Position numbers and translations under genes: made by a program
Notes under the pieces: generated by a model
Told to the model about the DNA's origin: nothing
Database searches by the model: none
Seen by the model: the letters and a program-made list of their open reading frames with translations, nothing else
Shown here: in pieces, positions 1 to 7,836 of the stretch
How positions within the stretch are numbered: position 1 is the first letter of the stretch
How the letters are laid out: the number at the start of each line of letters is the position of its first letter
Assembly (NCBI GenBank): GCA_013287475.1
Contig: JABDDT010000004.1
Span: forward strand, 885-64,884
Direction: 5' to 3'
From: Bacteroidota bacterium
Lineage (GTDB): Bacteria; Bacteroidota; Bacteroidia; Chitinophagales; Chitinophagaceae
Length of the DNA stretch: 64,000 nt

Positions 1-55
1 AGTTGCATCAGAAAACAGCATTCGTTTGTGAATGGCTGTGGCATTGGATTCATCG
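1..55. repeat. Inverted copy of 239-293 (fold-back junction at window end)
   Basis: Bases 1-55 are the exact reverse complement of bases 239-293, which lie inside the nitronate monooxygenase gene. The match stops at base 55, and from base 51 on the DNA reads as the expected gene. The five bases CATCG (51-55) fit both the inverted copy and the gene, so the junction has short microhomology. A perfect 55-base inversion of a nearby coding segment, placed at the very start of the sequence and destroying the gene, is typical of a fold-back chimera from amplification or contig-end assembly. A real inversion is possible but less likely. Confidence 0.93.
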
Positions 56-578
56 CCCATCATTCCTTACAACGGCAGAGTCATCAACAACCGGAACGTT
101 TGTATTACTCCAACTGATTAAAGAAAAAGTAAAAGTGCCGGTTATCGCTGCAGGAGGTATTGCAAAAGGAAATGCCATTGCTGCAGCGTTAGCTCTTGGT
201 GCTGATGCTGTTCAGATAGGTACTGCATTCCTGGCAACCGATGAATCCAATGCCACAGCCATTCACAAACGAATGCTGTTTTCTGATGCAACTAAATATA
301 CCAGCTTATCGAGAGCATTTACCGGGAGACTGGGCAGAGGAATAACCAACCGCATTGCAAGAGAGATGAAGCATAAGGAAAATTGCTTTCTCCCTTTCCC
401 GTTTCAGTCGCAGTTTATGTCGCATTTAAGGAAGGCTGCGATTGACCAGGAAAAATGGGACATGATCTTATTTTGGAGTGGCCAGATAGCGCCGGCACTT
501 AAACATACAAAAGCTGCTGAACTGATGAGATCTTTGATTGAAGAAACAACTGGATACTTTGAACATTCAAAAATTTAA
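51..578 (+). CDS. Nitronate monooxygenase family, 5'-truncated
   Basis: This is the C-terminal part (about 175 codons) of an FMN-dependent nitronate monooxygenase (2-nitropropane dioxygenase family), a TIM-barrel enzyme that oxidises alkyl nitronates. It begins at the HRPSFL segment, which in the family follows the EAGG motif carrying the catalytic His. Further on it has the FMN-phosphate strand PVIAAGGI, then GADAVQIGTAFL, and a C-terminal FWSGQIAP segment. The frame stays open upstream of base 51, but that part is the inverted copy of 239-293 and not the true protein. The N-terminal half of the barrel is missing. Only 36 bases separate it from the SDR downstream, so the two are probably co-transcribed. 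The family call is firm; the substrate is unknown. Confidence 0.88.
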   Translation, partial: HRPSFLTTAESSTTGTFVLLQLIKEKVKVPVIAAGGIAKGNAIAAALALGADAVQIGTAFLATDESNATAIHKRMLFSDATKYTSLSRAFTGRLGRGITNRIAREMKHKENCFLPFPFQSQFMSHLRKAAIDQEKWDMILFWSGQIAPALKHTKAAELMRSLIEETTGYFEHSKI

Positions 579-614
579 GATGGGCACTGAATAAAAAGCT
601 TTAAAAATAATATC

Positions 615-1454
615 ATGAACACTTCAAAAGTGTGGTACGTAACAGGGGCTTCCCAGGGACTGGGACTCGTCCTTGTAAAAAGACTACTTGAAAATGGTTA
701 TTGTGTTGCTGCAAGTTCCCGCGATGTACATATGCTGAGTCAGGTGGTTGGTCTGATAGATAAGAATCGTTTTCTCCCGTTAGCTGTCGATTTGAACAAC
801 CTGGATTGCATTGATGAATCTATACAAAAAACGCTCGCAACATTCGGGCGGATTGATGTGGTGGTTAACAACGCGGGATACGGAATGGCCGGAACATTAG
901 AAGAAACAGGAGAACAGGATATCAGGAACATTTTTAATGTTAATGTGTTGGCAACAATGGATGTGGTTAAGAGTGTCCTGCCGGTCATGCGCAGTCAAAA
1001 ATCGGGTTATATTATTAATATCGGTTCAGTGGCCGGTTTTGTAGGTGCTCCGGGCTGGTCCGTTTATTCGGCTACCAAGGCCGCGGTAGCCGCTTTTTCC
1101 GAAGTGATCGCATTGGATGTTAAAGAATTTGGGATCAGGGTTACTGTAGTCGAGCCATCGGGATTTCGAACCGGCTTTTTAAGTAAAAATTCTCTGGCTT
1201 ATATAGAAAGTAAACTTGATGGTTACAAGGCTGTCAAAGACACGCAGAAGCGCTATATGTCAAATAATGGCCAGCAGCCTGGTGATCCCGAAAAGGCTTC
1301 TGAAATATTAATCGGACTTGCTGATAAAGAAGATCCCCCGCTTCATCTCTATTTGGGAAGGGATGCATTCAACCGTGTATCAGTAAAATTAGCAGCAATG
1401 TCCACAGAACTTGAAAGCTGGAAATTAACCAGCATTTCAGCAGATTATAAATGA
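615..1454 (+). CDS. SDR family NAD(P)-dependent oxidoreductase
   Basis: A 279-residue classical short-chain dehydrogenase/reductase. The Rossmann nucleotide motif TGASQGLG is at residues 10-17, the NNAG motif at 85-88, and the catalytic triad is Ser138, Tyr151 and Lys155 (YSATK). Length and motif spacing are normal, so it should be an active cytoplasmic oxidoreductase. The C-terminal half (EPSGFRTGF) resembles the SDR subgroup often annotated as oxidoreductases of unknown substrate, which can act on ketones or sugars. It sits between the nitronate monooxygenase (36 bases upstream) and the response regulator (22 bases downstream), all on the plus strand, which suggests one transcript. The substrate cannot be read from sequence. 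Confidence 0.9.
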   Translation: MNTSKVWYVTGASQGLGLVLVKRLLENGYCVAASSRDVHMLSQVVGLIDKNRFLPLAVDLNNLDCIDESIQKTLATFGRIDVVVNNAGYGMAGTLEETGEQDIRNIFNVNVLATMDVVKSVLPVMRSQKSGYIINIGSVAGFVGAPGWSVYSATKAAVAAFSEVIALDVKEFGIRVTVVEPSGFRTGFLSKNSLAYIESKLDGYKAVKDTQKRYMSNNGQQPGDPEKASEILIGLADKEDPPLHLYLGRDAFNRVSVKLAAMSTELESWKLTSISADYK

Positions 1455-1476
1455 CAATTAGTTTCAACATTTTTAT

Positions 1477-2913
1477 ATGGGTGAAAAAATCCTGATTGTG
1501 GAAGATGAGCTGGTTGTAGCCGAAGATATCCGGTTAACAATAGAACAGGCCGGGTATGAATTTTGCGGAATTGCACCCTCTGTAAATCGCGCGCTTGAAC
1601 TTGTCAAACAGCAAAAGCCCCGTATGGTCCTGATTGACATTTTTCTCAAAGGAAATTTATCAGGACTAAATCTTGCTTATGAGTTAAATGAAAAAGATAT
1701 TCCCTTCGTGTATTTGTCTGCAAATTATGATCCTGAAATAATGGAAATTGCAAAAAGAACGCAACCTTATGGATTTGTGGTAAAGCCAATCCGGAAAAAG
1801 GATTTGCTTGTTGCACTGGACATGGCTCATTATCGCTGGGAACTGAAAGCACAATCGAAATTCAAATCCTCCAAAACTTCCATTGATAAAAAAGTAAATT
1901 CCCGCCCTGATAAGAAATACTTATTTGAGGCTAACGATGAATCAGCAATTCAAAAAACTAAAGTTCTTGAAGGCATTGTGGGAAAAACCTCCCGGATGCA
2001 GAAGATATTTGATTCCATCGGACTGGTAGCACCATTCGATACTTCTGTTCTCATTCTCGGCGAAAGCGGTACCGGTAAAGAGGGCATAGCGAATGCAATT
2101 CACCGTTTATCTCTACGCAGAGATAAGGAATTCGTTAAAGTAAACTGTAGTTCTTTACCGCATAACTTAATAGAATCTGAATTATTTGGACATGAAAAGG
2201 GATCGTTTACCGGTGCATTTGAAAAAAGAATCGGAAAATTTGAAAAGGCAAACGGGGGCACGATATTCCTGGATGAAATTGGAGATATGCCTGCTGATAT
2301 GCAGGTTAAATTACTTAGGGTCTTGCAGGAAAAAGAATTCGAGAGAATAGGATCGAATACAACATTGAAAACAGATGTCCGTATAATTGCAGCAACAAAC
2401 CGTGACCTGGAAAAGGAGATAGATGAAGGACGATTCAGATTGGATCTGTTTTACAGATTGCATGTATTCCCGATAAATTTACCTCCGCTAAGGGAGCGAA
2501 AGGAAGACATACCGTTGCTGGTAAGTCATTTTATAAAAATATTTTCTGAGAAAGCAAAGAAATCGATTTCAGGCATCAGTGATCCTCAGATGAAAAAATT
2601 AATTGCGTATTCATGGCCGGGGAATATTCGTGAATTACAAAACCTGTTGGAAAGAACTGTATTACTTGCGAAACACAATTTCATAGATGAAATATGGCTT
2701 CCGGATGTAAAATATAAAAATAATCTTCAGGAGTCAGTTTCGAAAGTAAAGACGATTGACGAAATGCAACGGGATCATGTACTATCCGTTCTGAAGCACT
2801 GCAATGAACGGATTTCAGGTCCCGGAGGCGCAGCCCAACTTCTGAATTTACCTCCCAGCACCCTTAATGCAAGAATGAAAAAGCTGGGTATCCATAGAAA
2901 ACATTCTTATTAA
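1477..2913 (+). CDS. Sigma-54-dependent response regulator (REC-AAA-Fis HTH)
   Basis: A 478-residue NtrC-type transcription activator. The N-terminal receiver domain (about 1-125) has acidic residues E9/D10 and the phosphoacceptor Asp54 (VLIDIF). After a linker comes the AAA+ domain with Walker A GESGTGKE at 195-202, the sigma-54 contact loop GSFTGA at 242-247 (a common variant of GAFTGA), and Walker B IFLDEIGD. The C-terminus (about 430-478) is a Fis-type helix-turn-helix (GGAAQLLNLPPSTLNARMKKLGI, interrupted here by no gaps). When phosphorylated it should bind upstream enhancers and drive sigma-54 RNA polymerase. No histidine kinase is adjacent, so its partner is encoded elsewhere. A long palindrome and a sigma-54-like promoter lie directly downstream, before the alpha/beta hydrolase gene, and are a plausible target. 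Confidence 0.95.
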   Translation: MGEKILIVEDELVVAEDIRLTIEQAGYEFCGIAPSVNRALELVKQQKPRMVLIDIFLKGNLSGLNLAYELNEKDIPFVYLSANYDPEIMEIAKRTQPYGFVVKPIRKKDLLVALDMAHYRWELKAQSKFKSSKTSIDKKVNSRPDKKYLFEANDESAIQKTKVLEGIVGKTSRMQKIFDSIGLVAPFDTSVLILGESGTGKEGIANAIHRLSLRRDKEFVKVNCSSLPHNLIESELFGHEKGSFTGAFEKRIGKFEKANGGTIFLDEIGDMPADMQVKLLRVLQEKEFERIGSNTTLKTDVRIIAATNRDLEKEIDEGRFRLDLFYRLHVFPINLPPLRERKEDIPLLVSHFIKIFSEKAKKSISGISDPQMKKLIAYSWPGNIRELQNLLERTVLLAKHNFIDEIWLPDVKYKNNLQESVSKVKTIDEMQRDHVLSVLKHCNERISGPGGAAQLLNLPPSTLNARMKKLGIHRKHSY

Positions 2914-2920
2914 TATCGTC

Positions 2921-2960
2921 AATTTTTATGTGAATTCACCATATATGGTGACATAAAATT
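2921..2960. promoter_or_regulatory. Long palindrome, candidate enhancer site
   Basis: Two arms, TTTTATGT (2924-2931) plus CACCAT (2937-2942), pair perfectly with ATGGTG (2945-2950) plus ACATAAAA (2951-2958). The only interruption is a 5-base bulge (GAATT) on the left. It lies 8 bases after the stop of the sigma-54 activator gene and 46 bases before the GG of a sigma-54-like promoter. That position suits an activator binding site. A transcription terminator for the upstream gene is the alternative, but there is no clean T-run after the stem. Confidence 0.55.
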
Positions 2961-3002
2961 TCTTCAGTTCTTCAACTTATTGATTGATAGGATTCACTGA
3001 GA

Positions 3003-3018
3003 TGGCACGTCATTGGCT
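3003..3018 (+). promoter_or_regulatory. Sigma-54 (-24/-12) promoter candidate
   Basis: TGGCACGTCATTGGCT matches the -24/-12 consensus TGGCAC-N5-TTGC, with the invariant GG (3004-3005) and GC (3016-3017) correctly spaced. Only the second T of the -12 element differs. Transcription would start about 12 bases downstream, giving a short leader with the ATG of the alpha/beta hydrolase at 3041. This is the strongest sigma-54 match seen in the window, and it directly follows a sigma-54 activator gene. Confidence 0.65.
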
Positions 3019-3040
3019 TTTGAATTTCAAAACATAAAAA

Positions 3041-3733
3041 ATGAAAAGCAAAAACATTGTAATAGTGCATGGCGCATTTGCAGACGGATCGGGATACAAA
3101 AAGTTATATGAAATCCTCACTAAAAAAGGATTCCAGGTCACTGTTGTTCAAAATCCTCTTACATCTCTGGAAGACGATGTCGACGCCACATTCCGCGCCC
3201 TGGACCGGCAGGATGGGCCTGTGGTTTTAGTAGGTCACTCCTGGGGAGGTAGTGTGATTACGGAAGCTGGTATGCATCCAAAAGTAGCAGCCCTCGTTTA
3301 TATTGCAGCCTTCGAACCTGATAAAGGAGAGACCTCAGTTCAATGGATTTCCTCGCTCCCGACAGCCCCTGAATTCGGCATTTTGCCTCCGGATGAAAAA
3401 GGTGTTGTATATTTTGATAAATCTAAATTTCATGCAGGCTTTGCGGCTGATTTAAGTAAGGAAGATGCCGATTTTATGTATGCTTCCCAGGGACCTATTT
3501 TCGGAGCCTGTTTTGCAACACCTGTCAGGGAGGCCGCCTGGAAAACCAAACCAAGTTATGGAATAGTGGCAACAGAAGATAAAGCCATCAACCCCGATAT
3601 AGAAAGGAACATGTACCGCCGCGCAGGAGCAAAAATTACTGAAATAAAGGGCAGCCATGTATTATTCATATCTCAGCCGGATGCAGTTGCAAACGTGATC
3701 ATTGCAGCGGCAAACGATCTAAATTCAAATTAA
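3041..3733 (+). CDS. Alpha/beta hydrolase
   Basis: A 230-residue alpha/beta-hydrolase-fold protein with no signal peptide, so cytoplasmic. The oxyanion region HGAFADGSG is at 10-18, the nucleophile elbow GHSWGG at 65-70 (Ser67), and the C-terminal GSHVLF carries the probable catalytic His. It belongs to the compact subgroup often named alpha/beta hydrolase or salicylate-esterase-like. It is likely an esterase, but the substrate is unknown. The gene is preceded by a sigma-54-like promoter (3003-3018) and a palindrome (2921-2960), and it follows the sigma-54 activator gene in the same orientation. It is therefore a good candidate target of that activator. Confidence 0.9.
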   Translation: MKSKNIVIVHGAFADGSGYKKLYEILTKKGFQVTVVQNPLTSLEDDVDATFRALDRQDGPVVLVGHSWGGSVITEAGMHPKVAALVYIAAFEPDKGETSVQWISSLPTAPEFGILPPDEKGVVYFDKSKFHAGFAADLSKEDADFMYASQGPIFGACFATPVREAAWKTKPSYGIVATEDKAINPDIERNMYRRAGAKITEIKGSHVLFISQPDAVANVIIAAANDLNSN

Positions 3734-3767
3734 CTATAACCTCCACAGATATGTCTTCATAGTCAGA

Positions 3768-6140
3768 CTATTCAGTACGCAGACTTTTTACCGGGTTTGC
3801 CATGGCAGCTTTTATCGCAAGAAAACTTACACTTACCAGCGCGATAAATATTGCAATCAATCCGGTCAAAACAAATATCCACCAGCTTAAATGAGTCCTG
3901 TTTGCAAAATTCTCTATCCACTTATTCATTGCCCACCATGCAATCGGCACCCCCATTATTATAGCAATAAAAACCAGCTTCACAAAGTCCTTTGAAAGCA
4001 GGGTCGCAATCCCGCTTACCGTTGCACCCAGCGTTTTTCGAATTCCAATCTCCTTTATTCTTTGTTCAGCCGTAAATGCAGCCAATCCGAATAATCCAAG
4101 TGATGAAACAAATACAGCAATGAGAGCGAACGCAAAAATCAAGGATGAAGTTTGCTGATCTCCTTTGTACATCTGATTAAAGCTTTCATCCAGGAAATTG
4201 TATTCAAACGGATCGTCAGGTAAAAAAGCCCTCCAGACGTTTTGAATGTTTTGCAAGACAGCAGACTCCTTTCCCGGTGCTACACGTATCATAAACAACT
4301 GGTACCAGAAGGGCGAAATATATGCGACCAGTGGGCCGGTTTTATTGCGCAGATTTTGATAATTAAAATCCTTTACCACCCCGATAATCTGCCCTGTATT
4401 CCCCTTGAATGTAAACCGCTGACCAACTAAGGGCAAATGAATGGATAATTCTTTTGCAGCTGTTTCATTAAGCACAACATTGTTTTTATCTGTTTGGATG
4501 CCTGACTGAAACCATCTTCCTTCCTTCATTTGCAGGCCCATGGTTTTTTGATAATCTGCATCTGTCGAAAGTTGTCTTATTTTCGGATTAAAGGTGGATT
4601 CACGCCCATCCCAGTCGGCATTTCCGGAAGTCATACTTCCAATATCCACGATGGATTGATTCGCGAATGATACATTTTCAATTCCTGATTGTTTTAGCAA
4701 TTCCTCTTTAATATTCTGCATCACATTCACTTTCTTATCCTGGCTCACGCTTGGGGGAAGATGGATTGATAAAACCTGGGCACGGTTGTATCCCGGATTT
4801 GACTTTTGTATATACTGCATTTGCTTGTATATGATAATGCTTGCTGCAATCAGAATAACGGAAATCGTGAATTGTAAAACCACAAGACCTTTTCTGAAAC
4901 TGGCATCCTTTACTTTTAATACGGTCAGTCCCCTGAAAACATTTAGCGGCTTGAAGGAGGATAATAATATGGCAGGATAAATGCTGTTAAGCAAAACAGA
5001 AACAACAAGCGTAGTGCCGATTACTTTCCATAAATCCGGCGAGGTTAATGGCAATACAAAGGTTTCAGAAGTGATCAGGTCAAAGAATGGTAAACAAAGC
5101 TGAACCAGGATTGTTGTTGTGGTCAGCGCTAAAAAACTGGTCAACAATGATTCTGTTATAAACTGGTAAAACAAGTGAAGACGCCGGGCCCCTATCATCT
5201 TTCTTATGCTCACTTCCTTTGCCCTTAGGGAAGCTTTAGCAGTAGTGAGGTTAACATAATTGATACAGGCAATTAACAGGAGTAAGAAGCCAAGCACAGT
5301 GAATATATAAACCGTGTTTCGGTTTCCATGATTAACAAAGGAACCTACCAGATCACTCTCAAAATGCATTTCTTTTAATGGAATACTGCCAATTTGAAGA
5401 TTTTGTTCCTTGTAAGCAGGAATGAGACTGGTAAGTTTTTTGTTTACCAATGGTATGTTTACGGCCTTCTTTAATTTTACGAAAGTCACATAATTATTGT
5501 TATCCCATGACTCATCATTTTCCCGACGGTCTTTATCAAGCAGCAATACTTTTAATGGGATAAAAGCTTTGAATTGAAAACTGGAATTTACGGGTGGATC
5601 TGCAACAATTGCTTTAACCTCATAATTCATACTGTCTATCCGGATGGTTGCTCCCAGAGCATTTTGGTTTCCAAAATATTTTTTTGATTCAGATTCCGTC
5701 AGGATTACACTATTAAGCTTCGCACCGAAAGAAGTTGCATTGCCTTCTATAAAATAGTAATGAAATATGCTGAACCAGTCGTCGTCGACATAAGCACATT
5801 CTTTTTCGTAAACCGGGTTGTTATTCAGATTGAATACAGGCCAGTTTCCCGAATGTATTCTCGCGATTTTATCAATCTCCGGGATTGTTTTTATAGCAGC
5901 ATCTGCCAGCGGCAGGGGTGTGCCATCCCATATCCATTGATTATTGTTTTGACTTTCTGTGAGCATGTATATTTTATCTGCATCGGGATGATATCCATCA
6001 AAACTCATTTCATTCCGGACCCAAAGTAAAATCAATACTGCTGCTGTCATTCCTACGGATAAACCTATAATATTTATTCCACTGGTCGGCTTGTTATTCC
6101 ACAAGCTTCGCCATGCTGATTTTAAATAGCTTTTAAGCAT
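3768..6140 (-). CDS. FtsX/MacB-type ABC transporter permease
   Basis: A 790-residue inner-membrane protein of the Bacteroidota FtsX/MacB permease type. It has an N-terminal membrane helix (about residues 20-42), a large periplasmic MacB-PCD-like domain, an FtsX core with three helices (about 280-400) containing NLTTAKASLRAKEVSIRK, then a second helix at about 425-445 and a second periplasmic domain. The C-terminal FtsX core (about 670-790) contains EQRIKEIGIRKTLGA. Such proteins do not transport across the membrane; they use a separate ATPase to move periplasmic domains. No ATPase is adjacent. The start MLKSYLKSAWR matches the family's usual start. A sigma-54-like promoter lies 49 bases upstream and a 22-bp block shared with the second permease lies about 108 bases upstream. 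Confidence 0.93.
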   Translation of the reverse strand: MLKSYLKSAWRSLWNNKPTSGINIIGLSVGMTAAVLILLWVRNEMSFDGYHPDADKIYMLTESQNNNQWIWDGTPLPLADAAIKTIPEIDKIARIHSGNWPVFNLNNNPVYEKECAYVDDDWFSIFHYYFIEGNATSFGAKLNSVILTESESKKYFGNQNALGATIRIDSMNYEVKAIVADPPVNSSFQFKAFIPLKVLLLDKDRRENDESWDNNNYVTFVKLKKAVNIPLVNKKLTSLIPAYKEQNLQIGSIPLKEMHFESDLVGSFVNHGNRNTVYIFTVLGFLLLLIACINYVNLTTAKASLRAKEVSIRKMIGARRLHLFYQFITESLLTSFLALTTTTILVQLCLPFFDLITSETFVLPLTSPDLWKVIGTTLVVSVLLNSIYPAILLSSFKPLNVFRGLTVLKVKDASFRKGLVVLQFTISVILIAASIIIYKQMQYIQKSNPGYNRAQVLSIHLPPSVSQDKKVNVMQNIKEELLKQSGIENVSFANQSIVDIGSMTSGNADWDGRESTFNPKIRQLSTDADYQKTMGLQMKEGRWFQSGIQTDKNNVVLNETAAKELSIHLPLVGQRFTFKGNTGQIIGVVKDFNYQNLRNKTGPLVAYISPFWYQLFMIRVAPGKESAVLQNIQNVWRAFLPDDPFEYNFLDESFNQMYKGDQQTSSLIFAFALIAVFVSSLGLFGLAAFTAEQRIKEIGIRKTLGATVSGIATLLSKDFVKLVFIAIIMGVPIAWWAMNKWIENFANRTHLSWWIFVLTGLIAIFIALVSVSFLAIKAAMANPVKSLRTE

Positions 6141-6174
6141 AATTGATTATTTGATATTTGAGTTGAAATAACGT

Positions 6175-6191
6175 CTCAACAGGAATGCCAA
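6175..6191 (-). promoter_or_regulatory. Sigma-54 (-24/-12) promoter candidate for permease
   Basis: On the minus strand this reads TTGGCATTCCTGTTGAG, fitting the TGGCAY-N5-TTG pattern, with GA in place of GC at -12. The GG lies 49 bases before the permease ATG at 6140. The second permease has an equivalent site (22551-22567). In both cases the shared upstream block is exactly 59 bases from the first G. Confidence 0.5.
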
Positions 6192-6247
6192 TATAAAACG
6201 TATTGACTTATACCAGGTTAGAGAAGGACAATAAATATAATAGATCA

Positions 6248-6269
6248 TTTTCGATACGAAGAATGTTCG
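6248..6269 (-). promoter_or_regulatory. Shared 22-bp upstream block (enhancer candidate)
   Basis: On the minus strand this reads CGAACA, six bases, GTATCGAAAA. The identical split motif with the same 6-base gap lies upstream of the second FtsX permease at 22624-22645. Distance to the sigma-54-like GG is 59 bases in both. This is the expected placement for an enhancer-binding protein site. The remainder of the 6141-6452 intergenic region shows no gene. A further TGTATC-like half site flanks the block upstream. Confidence 0.6.
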
Positions 6270-6452
6270 ATTCTGATACATTCTAATCCCGGCGTCTACG
6301 TCATTTTCTGGTCCGACGGAACAAAGGTGCTTTTGAATTCTTTCCAGGTGAGATGATGAGAAGGAGATTGCAAATAAGACTGAAAAGCTCTTTTTTGGAG
6401 TTTGATATGTTACTTATATGAGAGATATGTAAGACTTATATAACTTTAGAAA

Positions 6453-7256
6453 ATGGAAATGCTCGTCAGGGCCGGACGCACAGCTTTTGGGATTTGCCTC
6501 ATTGGCCTGGGCATTCAGGGTATGTTTTACAGTGATTTTGACCCGGTATTTTTGCCCGATGCATCCTCATGGCTTCCATTCCACACAGCATTGGAATATG
6601 TATGGTGCCTGATTCTCATATTATCAGGTCTATCCATTATTTTGGAAAAAAAGTCCAAAGAAGTATCACTCGTTTTGGGAGGAATATTCCTGATATTATT
6701 TTTATTTTGTCAGGTGCCACATCTGCTATTCGTTGACCCCAATTGGAAAGCGCTAGGCTCCTGGACGAAGGCTTTGAAAGAACTGGCATTTTCGGGAGGA
6801 GCTTTTGTCGTTGCAGGATCTTACGCTCCATCTACTATTCAGCCAGCATCACAATTGCTCAATCTGTTACAAAAACTTATTCCTTTTGGCAGGGTTTTCT
6901 TTTCTATAACAATGATCGCATTTGGCATTGACCACTTCTTATATAGTGAGTTTGTAGCAACCTTAGTACCCGACTGGATCCCGAATCATATTTTTTGGAC
7001 AGATTTTGCCGGTGTTGCTCTTATTGGTTCGGGTGTTGCGATCATTGCAAAGATCAAATTAAAAATAGTAGCGGGCCTGCTGGGAACAATGATTTTTCTT
7101 TGGTTTATTTTTCTTCATATTCCCCGTGGAATCGCAGATCCATATGGCAACAGGGGAAATGAAATGACAAGCATAATTCAATCTTTTGGGTTTAGCGGAA
7201 TTGCTTTTGTAATTGGTTTTGGAAGTCGTCCGGGAATTAATAAAAGCCCCTCATAA
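6453..7256 (+). CDS. DoxX-like membrane protein with two repeats
   Basis: A 267-residue protein with about eight hydrophobic segments arranged as two similar halves (about 1-120 and 140-265). The first half has the pattern AFGICLIGLGIQGMFYSDF and the second has IAFGIDHFLYSEFVATLVP; both resemble DoxX-like four-helix units. The segment DHFLYSEFVATLVPDWIP is typical of the second unit in related Bacteroidota proteins. It should be an inner-membrane protein of unknown function, possibly linked to redox chemistry as in the DoxX superfamily. It is divergent from the FtsX permease, with a 312-base gap. An ATG six bases further in could also serve as start. The function is not readable. Confidence 0.8.
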   Translation: MEMLVRAGRTAFGICLIGLGIQGMFYSDFDPVFLPDASSWLPFHTALEYVWCLILILSGLSIILEKKSKEVSLVLGGIFLILFLFCQVPHLLFVDPNWKALGSWTKALKELAFSGGAFVVAGSYAPSTIQPASQLLNLLQKLIPFGRVFFSITMIAFGIDHFLYSEFVATLVPDWIPNHIFWTDFAGVALIGSGVAIIAKIKLKIVAGLLGTMIFLWFIFLHIPRGIADPYGNRGNEMTSIIQSFGFSGIAFVIGFGSRPGINKSPS

Positions 7257-7267
7257 AAATGAAGGGC
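7246..7267 (+). terminator. Stem-loop at end of DoxX-like gene
   Basis: GCCC and TCAT (7246-7254) pair with ATGA and GGGC (7260-7267), with one C-A mismatch and an AAAAA loop region. It overlaps the stop codon of the DoxX-like gene. The stem is good but only a weak T-run follows, so it is a possible terminator rather than a clear one. Confidence 0.35.
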
Positions 7268-7348
7268 GAACTTTAAAACTTGACACTAATTGCTGATTTG
7301 AAAACTTGTATTTATATTATGCAATTGTCCTGCCATTGGACACAGACT

Positions 7349-7612
7349 TCATGCAATTGCAGGAATCAGGTCGTCAATCGATCCTTGCGATTCAGGTTCA
7401 ATTTTTTTTATTCGTGAATGTACCTCAAACTGAAGTTGTTCTACAATTCCTTTTGTATATAAAAATTGCTCTGATGGCGGTATATTCAATGAAAGAATCC
7501 TTGTATATATTTTTGTATACACAGCGAGAAGATCGTACAATTCTGTCAGGTCGAAGATGCTGAAGTCAGGCATTACCGAAGGATCTGTATTCATGCAGCA
7601 AAAAACATGCAA
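7349..7612 (-). CDS. Hypothetical small protein
   Basis: An 87-residue reading frame without a recognised family. The sequence has a plausible protein composition, with amphipathic helical stretches (LTELYDLLAVYTKIYTRIL; KGIVEQLQFEVHSRIKK), no signal peptide and no membrane segment. The opposite strand has an overlapping frame of similar length, but it is rich in hydrophobic and aromatic runs and looks like the shadow. An internal Met at residue 14 (MPDFSIFDL) could be the true start. It lies alone between the DoxX-like gene and the acyltransferase. Confidence that it is a real gene is moderate. Confidence 0.5.
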   Translation of the reverse strand: MHVFCCMNTDPSVMPDFSIFDLTELYDLLAVYTKIYTRILSLNIPPSEQFLYTKGIVEQLQFEVHSRIKKIEPESQGSIDDLIPAIA

Positions 7613-7836
7613 TACCCTTTTAACCCAATAAATTTGATTTCTAAAATTTTATGTAGAAAAATAATCACGCTTATTAATTAAGAGGCAAAAAATCCCTGCG
7701 GAAAATACGTTTGCGTAAAATACGGTTGATGGTGATTACCGGGGTGATTTTGGATAACAGCAAAAAATAATGATACTGATAAGCATATCCCGGAGTTGTT
7801 GGGGTAAGAGATACTAATTTGGTAAATTCGAATCCC

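Noticed and set aside
7306-7563. A plus-strand frame of 85 codons overlapping the small minus-strand gene
   Set aside because: Its residues are mostly hydrophobic or aromatic runs of the kind seen in shadow frames, and the minus strand has the more protein-like composition.
7702-7724. Direct repeat AAAATACG at 15-base spacing upstream of the acyltransferase, like a LytTR target
   Set aside because: The repeats do not fit the LytTR half-site consensus at key positions and the spacing is off.
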